This document shows positions 9,877 to 19,689 of a DNA stretch of 64,000 bases, in pieces. The position numbers were made by a program, and so were the translations under genes. The DNA is from Agrypnia vestita (taxonomy: Eukaryota > Arthropoda > Insecta > Trichoptera > Phryganeidae), in assembly GCA_016648135.1 (NCBI GenBank), contig JADDOH010023629.1, positions 62,001 through 126,000 on the forward strand. The letters are read 5' to 3'. Position 1 is the first letter of the stretch. Each line of letters starts with the position of its first letter. The notes below the pieces were generated by a model that ran no database searches, had not been told where the DNA came from, and worked only from the letters and a program-made list of their open reading frames with translations.

Positions 9877-10896
9877 TTAATCAAAGTATGTACCATTGCT
9901 ATCTATGCACTTTTGCCATCTCATAGGTAGTTCATCGATCCCTTTACTAAAAAAACCATTCGGACGGGAATCAATAAAATCTTTGAAGGCGGTTTGGACT
10001 GCCCCATGGGAGTTGAATTTTTTCCTTTGCAAGAAGTTATCCAAATTTCGAAAAAAATGGTAATCTGTTGGGGCAAGGTCCGGAGAGTACGGTGGATGTC
10101 TTGGACATTCCAATTGAACCTCCTCTAATTTGGTAGCCGTCTGTTGTGCAGTGTGTGGTCTAGCGTTATCATGAAGCAGCAGTGGCCTAGAGCGATTAAC
10201 CAGCCTCGGTTGTTTAGCAGCTAGCTTTTCCATCATGGTTTGCAGTTGCTGACAATAGACATCTGCCGTAATCGTCTGGCCAGATTTAAGAAAGCTGTAG
10301 TGAACGACACCAGCACTAGTCCACCAAACGCTCACAAGTAACTTTTTTGGAGTCAATTTTCGCTTGGGGCATGGTTTGGCTGGTTCGGCAGGGTTCAGCC
10401 ATTGCGATGAGCGCTTCCGATTATCGTACAGGATCCACTTTTCATCACAGGTAATGATTCGATTTAAAATCCCTTCATTATTGTGCCGGTTGAGTAATGC
10501 AACGCAGCAGTCAACGCGCGTTTGTTGATTTGCTTCACTCAATTCGTGAGGTACCCACCTTTCAAGCTTTTTCACCTTACCAATTTGCTTCAAGTGGATT
10601 AAAACAGTTTTATCACTAACACCGCAGCCTGCAGCTAACTCGGATGTGGTTTGCGATGGATCCGCTTCCACAATAGCCTTCAATTCTTCATTATCAACTT
10701 TGGTCTCCGGCCGTCCACGGGGCTTGTTCTGCAGGTCGAAATTTCCAGAACGAAAACGTTGGAACCAAAAACGCACTGTGTTTTCTTTTGCGGCACCGTC
10801 GCCATACACATCATTAATCCCTCGAGCCTTTTCTGCAGTACTGGTGCCACGGTGGAACTCGTACTCGTAAATAACGCGATATTTCAAGTTTTTCAT
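9877..10896 (-). CDS. Mariner transposase (DD34D), intact
   Basis: A nuclear cut-and-paste transposase that binds the element's own TIRs and catalyses excision and integration at TA. The 339-aa protein starting at the ATG at 10896-10894 (MKNLKYR) is the normal family length; the frame is open 22 codons further upstream without an ATG. Visible parts: an N-terminal paired-like DNA-binding region with a second helix-turn-helix around residues 83-106, the WVPHEL linker motif (114-119), and the catalytic triad D151 (in ITCDEKW), D243 (in HDNARPH) and D278 (in YSPDLAPTDYH), with exactly 34 residues between the last two. The YSPDLAP signature is present. No frameshift or internal stop is seen, so it may be active. 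Expression would come from sequence inside the element. Confidence 0.96.
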   Translation of the reverse strand: MKNLKYRVIYEYEFHRGTSTAEKARGINDVYGDGAAKENTVRFWFQRFRSGNFDLQNKPRGRPETKVDNEELKAIVEADPSQTTSELAAGCGVSDKTVLIHLKQIGKVKKLERWVPHELSEANQQTRVDCCVALLNRHNNEGILNRIITCDEKWILYDNRKRSSQWLNPAEPAKPCPKRKLTPKKLLVSVWWTSAGVVHYSFLKSGQTITADVYCQQLQTMMEKLAAKQPRLVNRSRPLLLHDNARPHTAQQTATKLEEVQLECPRHPPYSPDLAPTDYHFFRNLDNFLQRKKFNSHGAVQTAFKDFIDSRPNGFFSKGIDELPMRWQKCIDSNGTYFD

Positions 10897-11061
10897 TTTG
10901 TAAACTGAGTGACGCAAAGAAAAAAACAATTGAGGAAAAAACAAATGAATTATAATTTTCAAAACACAAATACATGAGTAAATAGCTGTATAAATTTGGA
11001 TTTGGAATTCCTAACCAAAGAGAAGATATTTGAGATCAAATTTGCCCGTACGGCAAAACCT

Positions 11062-11084
11062 CAATTTCATATGTAAGGACCTAA
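11062..11084. repeat. Mariner right terminal inverted repeat
   Basis: Ends GTAAGGACCTAA, followed by TA at 11085-11086. Perfect match to the left terminus over at least 23 bp. Confidence 0.96.
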
Positions 11085-11086
11085 TA

Positions 11087-12040
11087 TTACAATTAGAGAA
11101 AAAAGGTAAGAAACTCACACACATAGAAGAAATCTACCTGATTCTTACGGCCATGCCAGAAGAAATATTTAAAGTGGGAGGCATTTATAAATTTATTGCG
11201 AACGATCACGCTTGATAGGGATGTAAACCTACTTAAAAGTCGGTCGCGGTTAACTACTTAGGCTGGGTTGCTCAATTTCCGCTTAGAACGAGTTTCGATT
11301 AAAGCGAAGTTTGGCATCTAGCGCGTGGATGTTGAAATGTTTGTAAGCTCCTAATTATTGGCAACAAGAAAGCGAACTTGAGCAAGAAGATGGGATCGGC
11401 TCTAAAGTATGATGTTATAGTAGAGGTATGATATCACCATCTTGCATGGCTGTGAGGCATTGTATTTTACAAGAGTGCAATTGAATATATAGGAATTATA
11501 TAGTTATGCTATTATCAAATGGAACCTTCACATTCAACACGTTTCAAATAAAATTAAGAAAACCATATATTTGTTGCAAAATATCAGAAATATCCTTCCT
11601 CCTAAAATTGGTGTAGGTACTTCGCAATTTGTCAATTGGTCATAGAACATGGTATAATTGAATGGGGAAGAGTCACAGTGCGCACTTAATCTATTTATTG
11701 CCACTCAGAAATTTGTTATATTAGTTACCCTCAAAACCCCAAAATAAATTTAATTATAATTAAAAAACGACGAATGACATGTTTAATTAATTATTATTTT
11801 TAGATATTGTATGTGCTAATATTAAAATACCCCCGTAAACACAAAAATACATATTTAAAAACGGCTCAAAAGACAATTGCCACACAAAAAAACCAACTTA
11901 ATTTAAAAATCCCAAGAAAACATAAATACTACGTATGGGCCCATCTACATGCCACAAAATTTAAACCAATATAATCCGATTACAAATAACACCAAAAATA
12001 TAAAAAAACAAATATAATCCGGGCAGGCACAAAATTGGCA
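11087..12040. other. Unassigned; strand-biased A-rich tract
   Basis: A 40-codon open piece just after the mariner (KGKKLTHIEEIYLI) looks slightly protein-like but I cannot place it. From about 11800 to 12040 the plus strand is conspicuously A-rich and G-poor, as in an RNA-derived insert or a low-complexity spacer. No gene is supported. Confidence 0.4.
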
Positions 12041-12045
12041 CACTT

Positions 12046-12273
12046 ATGGTCGAGACCCGCTGTGGTTACAAACCGCCCGCATCGACCAGAACGACCGATC
12101 AGGAGCTCGATGCGGGCCACGTCAATCGACCAATTAGAAGCCCGAAGCCACCGACGAGGTATCGGCCGCGCGCCAGTACCTTCGCCGCTCTTTCGCCGAC
12201 CGCCGTAGTCTACGCCACGTTATCCATACTTTATTATCATAAACTGTTTCTCGCCAATAAATCGACCGACTAA
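12046..12273 (+). other. G+C-rich 75-codon ORF, unrecognised
   Basis: Starts at an ATG and reads MVETRCGYKPPASTRTTD before a proline/arginine-rich stretch; an AATAAA lies inside the last codons (12256-12261) and the stop follows. It is much richer in G+C than its flanks. The N-terminus loosely resembles starts of some retroelement gag-like proteins, but I cannot name a family. It may equally be part of a decayed LTR. No domain is visible. Confidence 0.15.
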
Positions 12274-12289
12274 AATGTGAGTATTTATG

Positions 12290-13400
12290 GCTATCTTGTA
12301 TCTGTCCTGCCTTAGCTTGTCAAACGCATTTACACAGTAAACTCGAGCGTATTTAAATAATTCACATAGTATGCCTTCAACGCTGCACGTGCCCTTCGAG
12401 ATACATGTCTCTTACAGATGGACATGATCTCATGATACATAGCACGCACCTTCAGCATCATTCATCTCCGTGCACAACTACAGTACCCAATTTACCACTG
12501 TACTGTATCTTTCCTAATCACCGTATTGTTTGTAAAAAATAAAGATTTGTACAACTAACCATGCCTATCTCAACGCAGCTTCTTCTAGTGAGACAGGCAT
12601 TGTCCAACCAAAATTGTTTATTTCATCGTAAGTATATATAAATTCCGGTATTATTATATCCAGAGTCTACGGACGTGATTTTCGTCTCGAGACACTGATG
12701 AGGATATTTTTTGGAGACGACTTTAGGCTTTCACAGTCCATCACAGTACACATCCAGCATCAGAGATTTGCCGTTTCGCGCGTCACTTCACGCTTGTTGA
12801 ACGTCAGACGTCAAATGTCAGTCCATTTTTTCATTTACGTTCCGTGAGTGAATTTTAAGGGAAGATAATTTGAACATTATTACAATTATTTTTCTATTTA
12901 AAAACATATATTTGCGTTTATTTTAAATTCATTATGCTCGGATTATTTGGCATTATATAAATTATTTTTCATTAATAAATGACAAATGCACCGTTACTCG
13001 TTTAGATAAATAAATATACCTTCTTCTTTTGAACTGCGAGTAAATTTTTATCGGATGAATAATAGGTGGATTAGAATAAATTTTCTAGGCTTTTTGTCAA
13101 ATTACCTCGCTCAGGGACGTGAGGAACGAAATGATAAAACTTGAAAGATTGTCTTGGTGTCTGTTACATTTGTCAGAGGAAGATTCCTTGGTGGAAGTAT
13201 TACATACAGTGAACAGGACACTCGTAATAATATATATTTTTTTTTTTTAAATAAATCTGTCTAAAAATGCAATTACCTGTCTACACGTGCGTTGAAATGA
13301 GGATAAAATACTACACTAAAATAATAGGTACCTACTACTACAGTAAATCAATTCAATCGTTGACAGATTCATGTCCTCATTTATACAATTCTATTTTGCT
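12290..13400. other. Unassigned intergenic DNA
   Basis: Contains a small hairpin (TGCCTATCTCA at 12565 pairing imperfectly with TGAGACAGGCA at 12590) and a poly-T tract at about 13232-13249. No ORF or repeat family is recognisable. Confidence 0.5.
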
Positions 13401-13405
13401 GTATA

Positions 13406-15079
13406 CAGGGTTATTTGTAAAACATTAATAACCTTGATATAACCGCGTTAATTTGTGCCGCTCCGAATCGCTTTATTCTAGGAATTCCGTTCTTAAGTTG
13501 ACCTTTTTTTTTGGGCCGTCAAAACAGATGCGAGCAAAAGACGCATCCCTGTTTGGCGGCGTTAAAGATTATATTGTTACCCTAGAGTAAAATTATTATT
13601 TTAGAGTTAGATAATGTTAGGTTCGAATAAGATTTGTTATAATGTAAGTATTATTTCGTAGCTAGCACTAGATATAATAACGCACGTAGGAAGATCGAAC
13701 ATTGCCTACTGTGTATTTGATTTACGAGATTTGCGCGCCAATTTCGCAAGCCCCGAATACGGAGCAGGAGAGGGGAGAAGGGGTGCGCGGGGAGCGGCTC
13801 CAGGGGGAGCGATGTGCCTCGGCGCGGGCTGCGGCCGAGGGTTGTTCGACACAATACCCGGCCGAGTGCGGGTCGGCCTTTTCTTACGGGGGCGAATCTC
13901 CCGCCCAAGACGCCACTTGTTTTGTGTGGCCGCGACATTTTCCGCAGAGAAGAAGACGCGACGACGAGGATGGCCGCCTTGCCTCGGATGGCGGCCGGTC
14001 CTCCACGAGGAGTTCCAGGAGGAAGACCAGATGTCTCCCGACGATGCAACGCAGCGGCGACGATCGGCGGGACAGAGCGCGTGGCCTGGGATAGGACACC
14101 GCGCCCCCGCCAGATGACGGCGCGGATCCCGCGACCGACGCGGCAAGACGCGCGCGGCTCGCGGATCCCGCGCTCGCAGCAAGCACGCGACGCGGTGTGC
14201 CAGAGGAGCCACCCGCGGCAACCACGACCGCGGCTATGAGGGCCGCGAATAGTGAATACGTGAATTGTGAACGATATGTTTTTGTTGTGGTATGTGATAA
14301 GGACAAGGTAGATTCTCGCGAAATCAGGACTGCTTGCGTTTAGGCTAGGATTAGTTTTAGGTTAGTGATATTTTTTTTAGTTGATAAGTCTAAAGATAAG
14401 AATTGTGTTTAATTCAATAAATTGTGTAAATATTTAAATAGTGGTGGTTGGTGTTCTTAAATTTCCCGCTCCCCCTCCCTTGGCAAGTGCATTTTAACTT
14501 GATATAGAAAGGACGCGAAGCGTCTCGCGGCTATCAATCCTGATTGATTGATGCGCGTTCATATCAACCTCGCAGGACTATATTCCTGCCTTGATTATGA
14601 GTCGAAAATGTTCAAGCTATTATGACCTAATATCAATAGTTATGGAGATATGCGACATCAAAGTTTGCATTTTTTTTCAATATTTCTGACTTATTTTTTG
14701 TGAAACGTTGGACTATCATTACAGTAACTCATATCGATTACGAAAAATCGATTCGTTTCAATACAAGTTAAATAAAATTATAAAAACCCTGAAAAAATTC
14801 CAATTGGAATGTTTTCAAATTGGAATTTGAAGGTTTTTATTTTTTTATTTGACTTGTATTAAAGGAAATGAATTTTTCATATTCGATATAAGTTACTGTA
14901 ATGATAGTCCAACGTTTCAAAAAAAATGAAACAGAAATATTGAAAAAAATAATCAAACTTTGATGTCGCATATCTCCTTAACTATTGATATTAGGTCATA
15001 ATAGCTTGAACATTTTCGACTCATAATCAAGGCAGGAATATAGTACTGCGAGGTTATTAATGTTTTACAAATAACCCTG
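13406..15079. mobile_element. Long palindromic MITE, interrupted by a solo LTR
   Basis: The ends CAGGGTTATTTG (13406) and CAAATAACCCTG (to 15079) are flanked by TATA on both sides. Removing the inserted LTR (13435-14566 plus one ACCT) leaves about 538 bp whose two halves are near-complete inverted copies (about 13406-13434 with 14571-14805, against 14818-15079). Recognisable modules on both arms include CATTAATAACCTCGCAG, GAGTCGAAAATGTTCAAG, TTATGGAGATATGCGACATC and GTAACT...TGATAGTCCAACG. Copies lie at 27772-28254 and 48775-49245. It has no coding capacity. The palindrome would give a hairpin RNA of roughly 240-bp stem if transcribed. The superfamily is not determined; TATA or TA target duplication fits several. 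Confidence 0.88.
13435..14566 (+). mobile_element. Solo LTR, 1132 bp, with ACCT target duplication
   Basis: Begins TGATAT and ends ATATCA (TG...CA with a 6-bp inverted terminus). The 4-bp ACCT directly precedes it (13431-13434) and follows it (14567-14570), and removing the insert restores the arm sequence AATAACCTCGCAG found in the intact opposite arm, so the boundaries are exact. The interior has a long G+C-rich segment (about 13730-14240) and an AATAAA at 14416-14421, consistent with a long retroviral-type LTR (orientation inferred from AATAAA). No internal coding region, primer-binding site or second LTR is present: it is a recombination product. The many open frames on both strands at 13700-14300 come from G+C richness, not genes. 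Confidence 0.9.
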
Positions 15080-15083
15080 TATA

Positions 15084-16720
15084 CATTTTTCATATTTGAG
15101 TAAAACACTCAAGTAGATATTAAACTTAATTTGGAAATAGTTATGAAATAATATCAGAAATCACAGAATGTTAGCGCCCAAAAATTATCACTTTATAAAT
15201 TGTTTTATGTCCCTCGCTGATCGCAGTTTTTTCTTTGGAATTGTCTGGCGCGCAGTGTCGAGCTATACCTATATATAGCTGTGCCACTAGCCCTCCGCAC
15301 GCATATCAGAGCCCAGAAACTTCAAGCCGCTTTCGCACTCTTCTAGACCGCTTCAAGAACCATCCGGGAGCCCTTGGATTTTTTTATTATGGTAACAATA
15401 TTTAAAAAATATTCTTGTTGGTTGTTCTTCATATACCCTCGTTTTTTATCCCAGTTCTTCGTATGAGGCATATTTTCCATTCTTATTCATGTTATACTTG
15501 TATCGAGGTCTTCCTCTTCGTTATCGTTTAGTTCTCTTTTATTATATTTATTAGTGAGTTGTCTCTAGTTCATGTCTCATTATGTGACTTATCCCGTTTC
15601 AACTCTTTGTAGTATATTGGTACGATGTTGAGCGCGGAAATAAAAATTTCCTTCCTCAATCTCCGCCTATAAAGTGCATGGTCTTGACACTCGAAATATA
15701 CACACTACAACAATTAGCTACTTACAAACCTGAAATTGTACATACGGAGCCCGTCCTGGTTTTTTGGTTGCAGAGGTTGTAAATCGAGTGAATTTGGAAA
15801 CAGAGCACGATATGTCTATTTCCGAGAGGCTTAAACTTAAAAAAATATTGGATACGTCATATTTTTAGGAACCGCATAATCAATTTTCCAACAGAAAAAA
15901 ACAACGGAACTCCGAAATCTAATTGTCAACTGGTTCGGATTTCGTATGTTAAAATCCTGGGCAGCAATTGGAGCAGAATACCTCGAACGTCAATTTCTAC
16001 CAATGACACTTCATTATTTTGATCGGCGGCGGCGGTCAGCGATCAGGAAACAATATTGTTGTTGTTTTTTTTCTAATTCATCTCCGGCACCACATCTTAA
16101 AGTTTCCTGCGTATTTCTTCCCGATGGTCCAATTTTTTTTTCTGTCAACTGCATTTGACGTGGGTAAGCCGAATAGGTAGGGGTAAGCTTTAAGGGTGTC
16201 TATTTCTTTTAAAAGCTGGGAGTAGCGGAGCAGGGAGTAGGGAATAGTAGAGCATGGAAAAATGATTTATACTTCGAACCTGCAAACATTTCAAAACTTC
16301 TTATTAATTAATTATGCAATTTTTCATAGTCATTTACAGCCTTGTTCGATATTAGAACACATACCAGCAAAATTAATTTCTTTACCAGCTCAATATTAGA
16401 TCTAATAAATCTTTTATTCTAGAAACCTCCAACCACTACTTTTATTTTTCAACAACAAAAAATCCCAGGAGCATCGAAGAACACGCGCTTTTCAAATATT
16501 CCTTTTTAGATTAGAGCAAGAAAATATTGATATTGGATAGAGATTATTTCCAGTACACTATAATTAATTTATGTTCACGTGTGATAGGCCTAGTACCTTT
16601 ACAGAACCTTACAAAAATGTATGTTGTATGTTACAAAAATGTAATTATGTAAATCTTTACAGAAGAAAACGAGAGATAGTATGGCAACTACGTGTTGTGA
16701 TACTATCTAAATATAATAAT
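15084..16720. other. Unassigned DNA
   Basis: A more balanced patch at about 15225-15370 (GAGCTATACCTATATATAGC, then C-rich) has no coding or structural signature I can name. The rest is A+T-rich with poly-T runs. Short ORFs at 15946 and 16571 are not supported by content. Confidence 0.45.
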
Positions 16721-16724
16721 TTAA

Positions 16725-16895
16725 TTTTCTGTCTATCCGTAACGTCCGTAACTTACTGGAATGAAGCTGGAATTACAATTTTAGATAATCAGAGTGTGAC
16801 ACGTCATCAGAGCGCAACGTGCAATGGTTTAGGCAACGCGCACCGGTCGCCCACCAAATTATAGTGATTTTTCACTAGCGTAGTAGGGCTTGTAC
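16725..16895 (+). mobile_element. Helitron-like repeat, diverged copy
   Basis: Carries CTGTCTATCCGTAACGTCC, TTACTGGAATGAAGCTGG, CAGAGTGTGACACGTCATC and ends in a hairpin TAGTGATTTTTCACTA, matching the order in the 6310-6717 and 38570-38752 copies. The terminal CTRR is not clean here, so the 3' end is decayed. Confidence 0.5.
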
Positions 16896-17344
16896 ATATT
16901 AAAATCTTACGAATCATCAACAAATAAATAAAAAAATAATTTCAAACATTTGTCATTGGAAATCATTTTTAATACTTTTTCTGGAAAGTCGTAAAGTGCG
17001 CGCAATCTCGCTAATGGCTTGGCGTGACATGCAAAAATTGGCATGTTAACGCGCTCATGACATTTATAAGGTTCCACGCCTAACATATGCGTAGTGCTAT
17101 GGTCCATTTAATGAACAAATTTCAAATAGTTTTATAAATATTACAATTTATATACGACAACGAATTTGATACCATAGTTTGCGAGTGTCCCGACAATTGC
17201 GCGCAAGAAAACTGCGCGCCGACAACAGCGCAATAATTCAAATTTCACTAGAATACGCCTGAAAATTATTTCAATATTTTAAACTCTTTTTTAGACCAGT
17301 TTTTTGTAAACTCAGAATATTTTGAGTGGTAGTCTATCACGGTT

Positions 17345-17505
17345 CGAATTGGTGAAAGTTACATTGTGTAAAGTGATCACTTAAGCCAGCCGTACGATAG
17401 GTCGTTAGTCCTATAAACACCCAAAAAAGCTTCCGTACCTACTTTCCAATATAAAAAAATAGCTTCGTCTCTATGAGACATCTACAATATATCTTGATTA
17501 ATTTG
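17345..17505 (-). mobile_element. Long-TIR MITE family, single-ended fragment
   Basis: Runs from GTTACATTGTGTAAAG through AGTGATCACTTAAGCC, AGCCGTACGATAGG, CACCCAAAAAAGCTTCCG to GAGACATCTACAATATA. This is the right-hand terminal module of the element at 53020-53484. A second copy lies 600 bp downstream in the same orientation. Confidence 0.8.
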
Positions 17506-17944
17506 TATTAGGTTAGAGCTCAGACTAAGAGGGAGACTCATTGGGATAATCGTATTTCAAGACGCATAGAAAATCGACGATTAATATTCTTGATTAATAT
17601 TGATTAATATGACGATTAATACCCACAAGATTAAAAGTTCTAGAAGACGGTTAAAGTCTTGTTGAGTTCACGATTTTGTTTGAACTAAGGAAGAGAACCG
17701 GTAATATTGGTGATGGACCGAAGAAAGTTGTAGTCTTGAAGAAACCTTCAGACAGTAGTGTATTGATGATGGCTGATGATGACGATAACGATGATGATAT
17801 GGGAATGAAAAAAACTTTGAACCGCATGCGGCTGTAATAAAAATACAGCTCACATACGAAACAAGTTGTGTGAGTTAAACAAATATACAACGAAAAATTT
17901 GATAGATTTGATAGTCTATCGTCTATCTAAATTCCAAAAATTTG
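17506..17944. other. Spacer between two MITE ends, with GAT-rich tract
   Basis: Contains repeated GATTAATATT motifs (about 17575-17620) and a GATGATGACGATAACG-type tract near 17765-17805 that could be the simple-sequence tail of a LINE. The ORFs here are low-complexity. No gene is supported. Confidence 0.4.
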
Positions 17945-18112
17945 ATAGATGGGTGGAAATGGTGAAGGTTACATCGTGTAAAGTGATCACTTAAGCCAGC
18001 CGTACGATAGATCGTAAGCCCTGTAAACACCCAAACAGACTTCCATACCTACTTTCCCATATAAAAATAAAGCTTCGTCCCTAAGAGACATCTATAATAT
18101 AGATATCTTGAT
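17945..18112 (-). mobile_element. Long-TIR MITE family, second single-ended fragment
   Basis: Same modules as 17345-17505 (TGTAAAGTGATCACTTAAGC, GCCGTACGATAGATCG, ACACCCAAACAGACTTCC) ending GACATCTATAATATAG. It is in direct orientation with the upstream copy. Confidence 0.8.
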
Positions 18113-18484
18113 TGATGGTGATATACTTTACGTCGCTTCGAACCATCGCGTCGGCTTCAACTTCAGCCCATTTGTTTGCATACATTAAACTTTTCTATAT
18201 ATTATAACTAAATTAAGGAGACTCAAAACTAAGACATCTTTACGCATTCATAACAAAAATGCGGGTTTAAATTAATCTCAGTTATAATATTAGTTAAAAA
18301 GTATAAGTTTTAAATAAGGCAAGATTAATTTTAAAACGATAACTTCTATAGAACTTTTGTAATGTAATAAAACTAAACTAACTAAAACTTATACTTTTAA
18401 ACTTAAACGTTAAACTGAATAGTATTTTTTATAATTAAGACAATAGAAGCATAATTAGAATGATTACGATCGTTAAATAAAAAC

Positions 18485-18905
18485 CTGGCGATGGTAGAAG
18501 AGGAACAAAAATAGATTGAATGTAGTGGAGATGAGAGCACTCAAACACTTAGATCACATGTGTGTGAAAAGATTAGAGCAAAGAATAAAGATTTTACGAA
18601 AGAATGTAAACCCGATCTTAGCATAGTCAATAGAATTTAAAAATAGTCGCATAGATAGTTTGGGCATGTTGAGCGAATGGATGAGGAATGAATGATAAGA
18701 GGGTATATGTCGCAAGTGTTGACGGCGCGAGAAATAGAAGGTGACCGCGGAAGATGTGGCATGACCAGATTAACCAGATACTTGTAGATGGTCCTGTTAG
18801 GAGCCTCAACAAAACGTCGAGATTGCATGCAAAGATGTACGAATCTGGATGAGGTGAGAGTAGTGTGTCAGAACAGAAATGTTTGGCCTTCTTTCCTCTC
18901 TTCCT
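18485..18905 (+). mobile_element. Non-LTR retrotransposon 3' fragment (same family as 19690-21355)
   Basis: Frameshifted translation gives the C-terminal tail of the LINE polyprotein: NVVEMRALKHL-like, FGHVERMDEE-like around 18660, then in the frame at 18806-18890 RDCMQRCTNLDEVRVVCQNR, which aligns with RACMRRCMNIDEANVVCQDR of the neighbouring copy on the other strand. The DGPVRSLN motif at about 18790 is shared with the copies at 43.4 and 46.1 kb. It is 5'-truncated and dead. Confidence 0.8.
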
Positions 18906-19685
18906 CGTTCGTATTCATTGTGCCAGAAAACAGCCTTGTTATGGGAAGTTATTTTATATTTGGAATAAACAATAGTTTCTTATGTATCTGAAACCAAAAT
19001 TATGTAAACTTCAATGTATTCAGAAATATACTGTCAAAGGATAGAGACATACATTTTTTTACTCATTTTTTTTAATATAATCTTAAATTCTAGCCTTCTT
19101 CTAGTTGTTTGTCTTGGGGTTCACAGATTCACAACAGTTGTAAAATGTGTATTTAAAACTATATGACGATGTACATTTTTCTAAAGAAACAAAACAAAAT
19201 TTAACTCAAATATTCGCATAAAACATTGAATTTCTTAGAAAGTAAATCAAATTTCTAGACCGACCCAAGCAAGAGTTTCGGGATTTGTTGTTTTTTTATT
19301 TTTGAACGGTTGTTAACTGAAAAAAGAGCAAAAAATACCTCACACGTGTACGTTCATGATGATTGATAGCAGTATTACTCAATGGAAGTGTTTTTGCGGA
19401 GTTTTATATTCGTCTCTTATTTCATCTTGCGTGTGATACTCGAATAATCCTACATCCTTTCCTGACCCACGTTTCTGTGTATTCAGAAAACTAGAACGTA
19501 TTACTCGTATATCTATAGTATTATACTCCTTTAAGTTTCGTCTAAACGATTCTGTGCTAATTGAGCGGTTTTTGTAAATGTGAAAGGTGACCCGAAACCG
19601 TGAATTTTGATACATATAGAAATAATATCCCTACGAAATTATTAATTTATTGGATAAAATTTTATTTAATTTAGAATTAACTAAC
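18906..19685. other. Unassigned A+T-rich DNA
   Basis: No recognisable element. The minus ORF at 19379-19615 has no family signature. Confidence 0.5.
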
Positions 19686-19689
19686 TTAC

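Larger units (their letters stand above)
9799..11084 (-). mobile_element. Complete mariner transposon, 1286 bp, potentially autonomous
   Basis: Perfect inverted termini begin TTAGGTCCTTACATATGAAA (9799 onward) and are repeated in reverse complement up to 11084; at least 23 bp are identical. The element is flanked by TA on both sides (9797-9798 and 11085-11086), the obligatory Tc1/mariner target duplication. It encodes one uninterrupted transposase on the minus strand. Length, TIR length and gene content are standard for the DD34D mariner group. A second, internally deleted relative lies at 42242-43355. Perfect TIRs and an open frame imply recent insertion. I do not assign a subfamily. Confidence 0.97.

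Noticed and set aside
10646..10908. Plus-strand ORFs within the mariner
   Set aside because: Antisense shadows of the transposase.
13702..14306. Overlapping ORFs of 128-171 codons on both strands
   Set aside because: They lie inside the G+C-rich part of a solo LTR with exact TG...CA ends and ACCT duplications; open frames on both strands reflect base composition.
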